64,000 nucleotides of DNA, taken from NCBI GenBank assembly GCA_002682825.1, contig NOKP01000005.1:496001-560000 (forward strand), written 5' to 3'. The notes beneath the pieces are model-generated. The model ran no database searches. It saw nothing but the letters and a program-made list of their open reading frames with translations, and was not told the origin of the DNA. The stretch comes from Neonectria sp. B-13 (taxonomy: Eukaryota; Ascomycota; Sordariomycetes; Hypocreales; Nectriaceae). The translations under genes were made by a program, and so were the position numbers. This document shows, one piece after another, positions 54,935 to 64,000 of the stretch (the first letter of the stretch is position 1; every line of letters begins with the position of its first letter).

Positions 54935-57900
54935 TTACCACGCCATCTTAGCCAGCAGACCGTTGGGCCGCGTCCTCACACAATACTTTCTCCCCTCATC
55001 CAGCATGAGCTGGAACATACCAAAGGCGAAAGGCAGAAACCAATGCTCGACTGGGACGCCAGTAGTGCCAAGGACAGGCCGCAGCGGGGGGATATACAAC
55101 CAAAAGATAGCCATGACGAGGGAGAAGATGATGGCCGGGAATAGATACCAGTTTTGCGTCTCGCGGTTGAACAAGGGTGGGTGCTGGAAGATGCTGAGGC
55201 GGCGCGTCCTTGTCGCCATCAGATTGAACCACTGCATCACGACGAGGTTCACAAAGTAGATGGACGAGGCTTCGTTGGTCTTGGCTAGGTAGTAGTCCGG
55301 GTCAACGCCAGCAGGGATCTCGCCAAAGGCAAACCACAGCTGGCTGAAGGGGATGCCGTTGCGCTCGAGGTACCAGAATGCCATGGCGAAGGAGGCAACC
55401 GTCTGTAGGACGCCGTTAATTGCGTACGACTGAAAGATGAGTTGCCAGTTGACTAGACGGTCCTTCTTGAAGTTGCGAGGTCGGCGAGTAAGAACGTCAG
55501 CCTCCGGCTTCTCGTAAGAGAGCATAGTGGCGGCGGCGCAGTCGGTGAAACAACTGCTGAGAGTTAGTATAGCACGAGTTGTTTTGCTGTCATGGGGTAT
55601 TACCAAATAATAATCATAAGGAACGACGAGAGGGCTTGCGGCAGACCAAAGGCAACAAATGCCATCACGGGCCAGAACTCAGAGAAGGAGCCAGCAGGCA
55701 GTAGGTAAGATATGACCTAGGATTCGCGTGAGTTTGCTGTATTATCGGAGGGCAAAGGGTAGACAGTACCTTCTTGAGATTGTCAAACACGACGCGGCCG
55801 TACTGCACAGCGATGATGATGGAGGAGAATGTATCCAAAAGAACCATATCAGCCGCCTCCATTGCAATGTCGGAGCCGCTGCCCATTGAGATGCCGACAT
55901 CGGCAGCCTTGAGGGACGGGGCATCGTTGACACCATCACCAGTCATGGCGACGACATTGTCGCGCTGGAACTCGCGCACGATGCGCAGCTTCTGCTCGGG
56001 CGTGGTTCGGGCAAATACAATCTCCTCATACTGGGTTAGTTTCTCCCACTGATGCTCGTTGAGGGCCATGAGCTCCGGCCCGCTGAGGACGATGGCACCA
56101 CGGTACGAGACGGGAGTGTCCTTTAGATCGTCAGACGATTCGGAATTATCACCACCAGTGTTGCGGTGAAGGGCTTTGCTGTCGTCCACGGTGTCAGTGG
56201 TGACAATTCCGGCATCGCGAGCAATGGCCAGAGCAGTAAGGGCAAAGTCACCGGTGACCTGTGCAATGTTTAGTCTTGTTTTCAAGTTTTGGAGGATGAA
56301 ATGCTGCTAACCATGGCAATTCGAATACCGGCACCGCGCAGAGTGCTGACAACATGGGGAATGTCGTGCCTCAAGGGGTCAACGATGGCTACAAAACCAA
56401 CCAGGGTGAGGCCAGACTTGGACTCCCTCGTGACTGCATTCTCGAATTCGATCGTTTCCGGGTTGCTGGGGACGGCGGCGCTCTTGACAATCTTCCGAGC
56501 AAGCAACAAACATCGCTTGCCCTGGGACGAGTACGTGTTCTTGAGCTGTTCGAGTGTGGCTCGCATAGAGGCATTGAGAGGGACAGTTTCACCGTATTCA
56601 GAAACATAGGAGGAGCATCGGCCAATAAGCACATCGGGGGCACCCTTGATTGTCAGGAGTCTACGTCTCGTCAGCTTTGATTCATCATCCTTGGCCAGAG
56701 CGCCGACTTACGTATCCTTAGTGTCGAAAAGCGATCCCTTGTACAGGGTCTCAGGGACAGACTCCGGCTTGACACACGAGAAGCAACGGATCATGAACTT
56801 GTTTTTGCTGTTGAAGGCAAGATCATACGTCTTGCGCCAGCAGGCGCGCAGGTAGGCGACGCTGCCAGTTTCGACGAACTCGGCGAACCGGAGGACGGCC
56901 TGGTCAGTGGCATCGCCAAAGATCTTCCTCTCAGCCAAGGGTGAGTCTGCGGTGGCGACATCAAACTCGGACGCGTTGCACAGAGCTGCCATGGCACGAA
57001 GCTGAATAACAGGGTGGGTGGTAGCATTGGACTGGCCGAACCTGCCGCGTGCATCTTCAATGGTCATGTTCAAGCCACCGACGGCACAGTCAGAAACGGT
57101 CATTTTGCCCTACGACACCACGTTAGCGCGGGGCAGTAGTAGACTTGGACGGAAAGGAGCTGACCGTGGTAAGAGTACCGGTTTTATCGGAGCAGACGAC
57201 GGAAACCGAGCCAAGTGTCTCGACAGTCTTGAGGGACTTGCAGAGAATCTTGTTCTTCTTCATTAAATTCGCAGTGATGGTGAGACCAGCAGTTATCGCA
57301 ATGGGAAGACCCTCGGGGATGAAAGCAATAGCCACGCTGACACAGTTGACAATGAGGGTCGGGACGTTGATGAAGTCGGGGTGTTTCTTTTTCAAAAAGG
57401 CGGCCCTGCCATGGCGATTGGGTTAGCGATTGATACGATCAAAGGAGTAGCGGGAGTTGAACAAACCAGATGATACAGACAACAGCAATCATAGTAATCA
57501 TGATGCTAGCAATGATGATGACAAAGTAGAGAACCTCCTTCTCGAGAGTAGTCATCTTGACCTTTGGCTCATTTGTCAGACTCGCGATACGGCCAAACAC
57601 GGTCTTATCTCCAATCGCCACCACAATTCCGGTGCATGAGCCGAGGATACAGTGTGTGCCCTGCAGGCCAATGTTGTGCGTCTCGAGGTAATTGGTATCG
57701 GTATGGTCAACTGTGCCATGAATAGGCTTAGATTCGCCTGTGAGGACCGAGCGGTCAAACTTGACGTCGGAGGAAACATTGACAAGCCGCATGTCGGCGG
57801 GCAGCTTGTTGCCAGCCTTGACTCGGATGACGTCGCCGGGGACGATCTCTGCGGCGCTGAGGTGGACGAGTTGGCCGTCGCGGATCACGTCGCCCTCGTC

Positions 57901-58757
57901 GGGCAGCATCTCCTTGATGGACGACATTGTGCGAGATGTAGACCAGTCCTGGAACATGTTGAAGAAGGCTTGGATGAAGAAGACGGCGAGCAAAACGATG
58001 GCGAGGGCCTTATTAACAGGGTATGTTAGCAAGTTCCGCAGTTTCATGAGATTTGAAGCGGATAGATGTCAAACGGACCAGGTTGGCGACGGCGGGAGGA
58101 TCTCCCAAAGGCTTCCAGGAGATGAATACCAGGATGCAGCCAGTGAGAAGAATGCTTCCGAAACCGCCAAAGAAGTATAGAAAGATGGTCCTGAACCAAT
58201 GTGTCTTGGCGGGCGAAGGGGCATTTCTGCCATATTCCTCATGTCTTCTCTTGGCCTGGTCGCTGGAGAGGCCGTCGGTAGTCGAGGTGGTGAGTCTTTT
58301 CTCAACGTCGATGGCCGAGAGGGTGTGCCACTCGAGATCCGTCAGGGCTGTTTCGCGTGAGCTTCAGTTAACCGTTGGCTTCCAAGGGCAGAACATGTCG
58401 AACCTTTGGTCGTGGCATCCTTTGCCTTGACAAGTTCTACCTGCTCCTTGGCCTTGGATTCCTCGATGTCGAATGAACTGGTTATTATCGTAAGCGCCGT
58501 GTGCAGTGCGGCGAAGAACACAGAGGGACCGCGACTTACACGGTGCGATAGGTAACGGGCAGGACAAGAGATGGATTAGCGCGGTTTCTTGAACTCGCTC
58601 TGTGGATGCTCAGAGAATCGCTCGAACGAGAGCGGCTGTGAGGGCGCCGCCCCCGACGGTGCGAGCGTCGAAGGCCTTCCTCATCCGCGTCCCAATGGAT
58701 GCGCTCGCCGACCTTGTGGTCGACGGCGGCTGCGTCCTTCTCGTCAGCCTCAGGCAT
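54935..58757 (-). CDS. P-type IIC cation ATPase (Na+/K+-ATPase alpha-like)
   Basis: Ten exons (58757-58540, 58477-58404, 58347-58079, 58008-57467, 57405-57165, 57109-56712, 56660-56312, 56258-55770, 55716-55604, 55553-54935) sum to 1,103 residues. All P-type motifs are intact: SVLTGESKP near 276, AFIPEGLPIAI near 399, CSDKTGTLTT near 439 (phosphorylated Asp), KGAPDVLIGRC, and MTGDGVNDAPSLKAAD near 805. The N-terminus EWHTLSAIDVEKRL and FFGGFGSILL, and the C-terminus MLSYEKPEADVLTRRPRN, match Na+/K+- and H+/K+-ATPase alpha chains rather than SERCA or ENA pumps. A Ser/Arg-rich cytosolic extension (SHRRGRRPHSRSRSSDS) precedes the first membrane helix. It should export Na+ or exchange cations at the plasma membrane; ion choice is not readable here. 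No beta subunit gene is in the window. Confidence 0.94.
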
Positions 58758-59365
58758 GGCGGAGCTTGGAGGAGGGGGGAAAGAAAGAAGACGAAGAGTG
58801 AAGCAGGCAAGGTTCAAGAAGTTTGAACGGGGGAGATGGGAGCAAGCAGGAAAGGTAGTAGAGCTTGAAAGGGATCGTCGAGACCAACAGCAACAGATGC
58901 GTCGGTATATGTACCCAAACACAGATGCTGACCTTGGCTGGGGGCGCCATGGGTTCTCCCCTCTCCTGTATTCTCCCCTGTCCTATACACCTTACCTCAT
59001 CTCATTACCTATGCGTAATTGCCAGAATGCCTTTAATCAATGGGGAGAATTCCCCATTGGCGATAGACAGCGGGTAGCCTGCCGCTGCCAGCTAGGTGGT
59101 CAGCACCAACAGAAAACGAAGAGAAAAGTCGGCGTCACAGGGCGTGGAGCATGGTGGGTTGAAAGCTGAGACAACCCCCGGGTTGGCGCAGTGCCAGGTT
59201 ATCCGTACAAGTCCTCACCGTGGTTTTCTCGCCAATTGGACGCCAATCGTTTTATTCCCTCAGGTACTCGCAACTCGCAACTCGCTTCCCGCGCTCACCT
59301 CCAGTCGGCCGCCATACAGGCGCCACCTTTTCAACACACAGCATGGTCCAGGCTGTCGACGGCCG
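58758..59365. other. intergenic, ATPase promoter
   Basis: Between the ATPase start and the 3' end of the RING gene. CT-rich on the minus strand just upstream of the ATPase, as in many strongly expressed fungal genes. Plus-strand frames here are motif-free. Confidence 0.45.
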
Positions 59366-60008
59366 TCATGCCGTCGTGGCCCGGGAGGGCTTTACTCGAA
59401 AACTTGCGCGGCTTGGCCGAATTGTCAGTACGCAACGCCAGAAACGTCATTGTTCTTCCCGCAAGCTGGCGATGGGATACTTACCATATAGGACAGGTGC
59501 GAGCGCGCCACGCGAGCCATGGGTCGATGCACGCTGGATGGAACATGTGCCGACAGGGCAAGAGGCGCAGCAGAACGCCATCGATAAATTCTTCCGTGCA
59601 AATAGGGCATTCGGATTGGTCGCCACCGCATCGTGACTCTGACTGTCTTCGAGTTGCTTTTGAGTCCCGGACGAGGGCTTCTCCCGGAACCTGTATCACG
59701 CCGTCGCTCGACTGATGCCCAGACTTCTTGTTTTCCGTCTTGAGTGTATGAGGATCTCCCAACCGACTCGACCTGGCGCAGTAGGCGACTAACGGAATAC
59801 GGTGCACAGTGTTCCTGCCTAGGCCGCGCGTGGTGTTTGTCGCATTCTCGGGTTGATGCATCGCCTCCTGGAGGTTTCTCAGAGGCGAGCCTCGTCTGGC
59901 AATGTACGCCAAGGCGCCAATGATAAGTGCAAAGATAATTACCAAAATGATAGATATCGTGGTTGGTGTTCTGTCAAGAGTTGTCGACGGCTCCTTGCTA
60001 TCAGCCAT
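59366..60008 (-). CDS. membrane-anchored RING-H2 E3 ligase-like protein
   Basis: Two exons (60008-59485 and 59411-59366, intron 73 nt) give 189 residues. An N-terminal membrane segment (ISIILVIIFALIIGALAYIA) is followed by a polar linker and a C-terminal RING-H2: CPICTEEFIDGVLLRLLPC, RHMFHPACIDPWL and TCPIC. The codon of the last zinc-binding Cys is split by the intron (TG from exon 1, C from exon 2), so unspliced reading would give CPIW and a broken RING. The tail is short (RASFRVKPSRATTA). The layout is like ATL-type ubiquitin ligases of endomembranes. Substrate unknown. Confidence 0.88.
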
Positions 60009-63000
60009 GTTCTTGCCACAACCTCGAAGTGATTTGGGACACGAGAGACGCCAGAGACAGCATTATAAGCGTTGGGTCTCCCGGAATAATAAAAAAAGCA
60101 GATCATGATTTGGGTTCTATAATCTAGGTTTGGCAGGTAGCGGTGAGAAGCCGAGAAGTTACTGTAATGCCGTTCTTCCGTTGTCCAGCAACCGTATTTC
60201 CTGTCATCTGCATGGCAAAGTTCTTGATAATACTACTTGAAGGCCGTTGGTGCACCCCTCCCTTGTGTCATCACGGCCAGGATTCTGCTTTGTAGGAGAC
60301 TCATTTCGGAACCGTCCCAAAGGACCCTCGGGATGAGTGATTTCTTATTGTTTCTACAGCGCACGATTACCACCGACAGCGCGTTGCATGACCGCGTCGC
60401 TACGAGCTCTGAGCCAGTGGACCACGCACGAGGGCAAGTATTCAGTACAATTGAAAAATGTAGCTGTCCTGTTGATCAATGCTTTCATCGCCCTGCGTCT
60501 GAGGCCTCAGCATGCCGTGCGACAGCCTGACCCAACTAGACGATAGATCAAATTTAATCTAATAAGGGTATGGGGGAGCGAAAGCCTGGACCCTTCTGGT
60601 GATTCACAACCGAGAACGCGCTCGACGACTAGTTACGTACTCAGGAGGCTGTAAAATATCAAAAGTTCCGGGCAGGCTGTGCCCGTGTCGAGCAATTTGC
60701 ACGTGGGTGCCGAGGTGGCCAGCCTGGCCTGGGTGTGTGAGGGATTTAGGAGCCAACAGAAAAGCGTTCGAATTTTGTTCGTGTTGCTGATTTCGAAGCC
60801 TTGTATCTTCTTAACTGACTTACAGCAAAGAATAAAGATTTCTAGTTTATAAGAGAACCCTCGTCTCGCTTAGCTAGTGGGTGCTCTGGTGGGTCTGAAG
60901 GGAGGCCGCCTGTCAGGGGGGGTGGGTGTGCGCGTGGCATCAGGACCTGTTGCTCTTCATTCCCTGATCTGGAGTGGCTGTGAACAGAAGCTCCTCCCGT
61001 CGGTGATGAAGGGATGGAGCCAAGTGAGCCTTTGTCTCAACCAATGGCCTTTGTGCCATTCGAGGTCGTCTGATCCCCTTCTGACGCTGTGGACCCTGAG
61101 CTTGATTTATTTACACCTCCGCCGTTGGAAACGAATTTCCTTTACACGGCGGGTGCTGCGGGTGCTAGACTAATGGTGCAGTCGCTTGCCATAACTCACT
61201 CAACCCCTGACGTCTGTGGCGCATTAGCTAGGTAGGTGCGTTCACGTAGACACCGGAAAGCGAGATGTGGAATGGGAAAGAAAAAGAAGAAAAAAAGGAA
61301 GAAAAATATGTATCATTTTTCTAGGGGCCACACAGACAATCTCTTGGCCTGCAATTCCCCAGACTTGGCAGGGTTGAAACCTCACTAGCCTCTACCTAAA
61401 ATAAACAATGTCGCATTTGTCTCACCCTCTGCATCATCTTTTTGCTATTGGACTGCCGGGAGTCGGGCTCGCGGTCGTTGGATCATTCACAGAAAAGCAC
61501 TCGACACCATCACATGTGAAGTTTTTATGCTCGCCAAGTGCGCCTGAGTCTTGAATATCACCACATTCTGTTTTCTAGGTCTGTGTGCTATGGCTCGTGG
61601 GCATGAGCTTTGCCGTGGATCCCGCTGTAGGGGCATCTGAGCATTCCGCCTTCTTGTGCCTGGAAAGCCAGCGCTGCTTTCCGAGCCAAGTCAAAGACAG
61701 CTGAAACGTATTGTTGACCCCGTTGCAGTGGATGTGTTGTGGCTATACGTGCTTTCTCCACTCCCAATCACTGAGGGGGCTGATGCGGAGCTTAGGAGCA
61801 CTGTGGTAATCCGTGATGGTGATGCCTGTGGAATGATGTCTCTGGGTGCAGGGGTTAATGCGGAGTAGAAAGGAAGGTTGTCTGTAGTCTGATGGCTCGC
61901 GGGAGTTGCAGGTGCTGACGTTGTTGCTTGGTCAATTCTCCGACACCTGGTCGGGCGGGTATTGTCAGCGCCATCCCGGACGGCACGGACGTGGAACGTG
62001 GGGGGAGAGGCGGGGATAGCTGGGGTTCAGAATGTACCTTTCAGAGCAGTATAGGAACATATGATCATGGGGGATGAACTCCTTCTCGCAGGTCATACTA
62101 GCATAGAAATCCATGTTTAGTTAAATGCGGGCCGTTTAGTTGCAACGTCAGACGTACCAAAAGTGCGGGAAGATTTCTTCATCTTCCTCCTCAACGTCTA
62201 TCTTTTCCCGTTTATGCTCAGTTGGACACCGAGGAATCCTTGACAGCGTATAGCGACGAGTCATGGGGATTCCTACGGTGGGAGGGCCGACAGGGCGATG
62301 GCTCTGCTTGTCGCGCGTGTATTGCATTGTTTGGCGAGACAAGAGAGAAGAGAGATTGCGACTAGTGATGGGGGAAATGGTGGCGGTCCAGGGCTGGAAG
62401 AAGTCTTTATGTCAGAGCGTGTGCCACAGTGAGAATCACATTGGGTAACCCGGTTTGGTGCGGTTTGAGGGCTGGCTCATCACCGCCGGAATCCCCATGT
62501 TGGCCACGGCCGCAATTCAATGACCTGTAATGCACCATCCCTCTCGCCTAGAGCCACCCGCTCCCGTCTCGCCAGAAAGCTGAGGCATTTATCCCTGCAG
62601 CGAATCGTAATTCCACCCCAGCGCCGGCCAATGATACTTACCCTTCAAGGAGAAGCGCCCTGAAGTTGGCGTCTCTACTATGTGCACGACAAATGATCGA
62701 CGAGAATGAGGGTCAGTGCGCTTGCGGAATAGCAAAACAAGCATTCGCAGCTTACGCTAAAAGGCCAAGCCTTTTTGCCAAGATGGTCCAAGGGCTGTGG
62801 CACCTGCCAGGCCGTTGTCGACAGGGGACGGTGCGAAGATATTGGCACGCCCCCGCCCCGAAGCAGAATTATGCGTGTGTTTTCACTTCCATGTGGACTC
62901 TGGTGTTTTCACGGGGGCTTCTTCCCTTGCGCCGAGCTCCAGCTGCGGGCTCGTGTGCGCGTGCTCCTTGCCCAAACTTGACTGCCCATCCTCAGTCCAT

Positions 63001-63962
63001 GCATCCCATCGGTGACTTTATTGCAAGGACGTCGCCGAAAACGTTTACGATGTGATTGATCATACCCGTGTTGCAAAATGCGGGTTAAAGAAGATCAAGG
63101 GTCAAGGGTGGCGGCAAGTTGCTCCAATGCACTGGAAGTATCCGTATTGTCATACGGATCAAGCTCGCTGGACAACCCGCTGTGACGTCAAGAGGCCGCC
63201 AGTAATAATTTACGAGTCAACATCTCCACACTTTTCGTCTCCCTTGCCATGGAGCCAGCAGACCATGTTCATGCAGATGTGTAGCTAGGGGGCCCGGCCC
63301 ATGCGTCGCGGCATCCATCATAGGCGGGGACGATGGAATTCCCAGGAAACCAAACTTCCTCATCTCTTTGCTGGTGGTCAGTTAGCACGATACAATACAA
63401 AGGTCATGAGTTACGAATTCAGTTTAGCAAAAGGGGGGATCTTGCGAGCAGCGAAAATCCCTCACCGACAGCTCCATGCAAACTTCGTAATGGTAATGAG
63501 AGGGATAAAGGGTTTGTTGCGTAGCGCCTCTGCCGACATCATCACTTATGCATGATACCTGTTCCCCTGCCATCAATCACAGCTTCCGACCGTGTATCCA
63601 TGCCCTCTTGGCTAGATGGATCCCGCGCCGGCTAGCTTCCACCGCAGCGACCCAAACGATGGCCTCTGGGTTTCTACAGCCAGCGATAATGAAGCACGTC
63701 TATGGCATATCTTGATCAGAGAAAATTACCATGATTTGCCACGTCTTTCCACATTGACAATTCGGTAGTCTACCTTGTTGGTGGTATGCCGATACTTGAT
63801 ACCAAGTAGCGTAGCACGTTCATTATGACCAAGTTCCTGACCATAAATATGGCCTGCACTACACAGCTAACTCTCATCCCACCCACTATTTAAATTTGTC
63901 ACTCGTCTTCAAAGTCCTCGTTGCCACTCTAAAAATTGCCGAGATTTCTACGCAAGGCCATC
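60009..63962. other. gene desert, 4 kb
   Basis: No supported gene. Plus-strand frames at 60877-61173, 62666-63055 and 63301-63555 have no motifs, no signal peptides and no splice-supported neighbours. A polypurine run (GAAAGAAAAAGAAGAAAAAA-like) lies at 61275-61305. The GC content is not lowered, so this is not an AT-rich mutated block. Part may be long upstream sequence or a non-coding transcript for a gene starting at or beyond the right edge. Confidence 0.45.
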
Positions 63963-64000
63963 ATGCCCGATATGCTGATTCCTGCAATACTGAATGATCT
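63963..64000 (+). CDS. possible start of a gene cut by the window edge
   Basis: An ATG at 63963 opens a frame without stop to the end (MPDMLIPAILND). TATTTAAAT at 63886-63894 lies about 70 bp upstream, a sensible TATA-like position, and the leader is pyrimidine-rich. Only twelve codons are visible, so identity and reality cannot be judged. Confidence 0.25.
   Translation, partial: MPDMLIPAILND

Noticed and set aside
60877..61173. 98-codon plus-strand frame
   Set aside because: Composition is not protein-like and there is no supporting motif or splice site pair.
61271..61310. polypurine run as a possible origin or regulatory element
   Set aside because: A single simple-sequence tract without flanking structure; common by chance in fungal intergenic DNA.
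62666..63055. 129-codon plus-strand frame
   Set aside because: Three overlapping frames in the same place, none with a motif; treated as chance.
1..64000. secondary-metabolite backbone cluster, CRISPR array, tRNA or rRNA genes
   Set aside because: No ketosynthase, adenylation or terpene cyclase motif, no regularly spaced repeats, and no tRNA or rRNA pattern that I could recognise by eye; a tRNAscan run would settle the tRNA question.

Overview
The window is nuclear DNA of a filamentous ascomycete (Pezizomycotina, probably Sordariomycetes or a close relative). The signs are short GT-AG introns of about 45-90 nt with CTAAC/CTAAT-like branch sites, three Zn2Cys6 regulators, a fungal P450, a Cas1p-type acetyltransferase, secreted proteins with classical signal peptides, and long gene-poor gaps. 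I see no operons, no CRISPR array and no PKS, NRPS or terpene synthase. Gene models were built by reading exons in each frame and joining them at GT-AG sites that keep frame; summed exon lengths divide by three in the multi-exon models given exon coordinates.

Left part (1-18 kb): a gene-poor start, then a secreted DUF8021-like protein (2634-3650, +), a four-exon WW-domain protein (4520-5880, +), a secreted FAD-linked oxidase of the BBE/isoamyl-alcohol-oxidase type (6192-8043, -) with a repeat-bearing upstream region, an uncertain multi-exon gene (about 9036-10091, -), a regulator-like protein without a zinc cluster (11513-13180, +), and convergent to it a 1,345-residue protein with three CbbX/SpoVK-type AAA+ modules (13402-17571, -).

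Middle (19-33 kb): an accessory-looking run. It holds a Zn2Cys6 regulator (19112-20930, -), a secreted S33/TAP-like peptidase (21561-23564, +), a cytochrome P450 (24671-26280, -), an F-box protein (27373-28815, +), a second Zn2Cys6 regulator (29090-31203, -) and a divergent MDR dehydrogenase (31641-32797, +). The last two share a 437-bp promoter and could be a small regulator/enzyme pair; a metabolic link for the others is speculative.

Right-middle (33-47 kb): a secreted, intronless PL11-type rhamnogalacturonan lyase (33943-35748, +), a small cysteine-rich secreted protein (36137-36556, -), a Cas1p-like polytopic O-acetyltransferase (37992-40637, -), a decayed NACHT/ankyrin (NLR-like) gene, and a seven-exon secreted protein of unknown function (44332-46123, +).

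Right part (47-64 kb): a tubby/LURP-like protein (47009-47842, +), a third Zn2Cys6 regulator (48060-49692, -), an isochorismatase-like hydrolase (50229-50863, -), relics of ankyrin and zinc-finger genes (51.3-52.9 kb), a kinase-fold protein (53279-54172, -), a ten-exon P-type IIC cation ATPase (54935-58757, -), a membrane RING-H2 protein (59366-60008, -), and a gene-free 4-kb end with a possible gene start at 63963. Overall the window mixes conserved cell-biology genes with secreted plant-cell-wall or host-interaction proteins and several decayed self/non-self recognition genes, as is common in fast-evolving chromosomal regions of plant-associated fungi.
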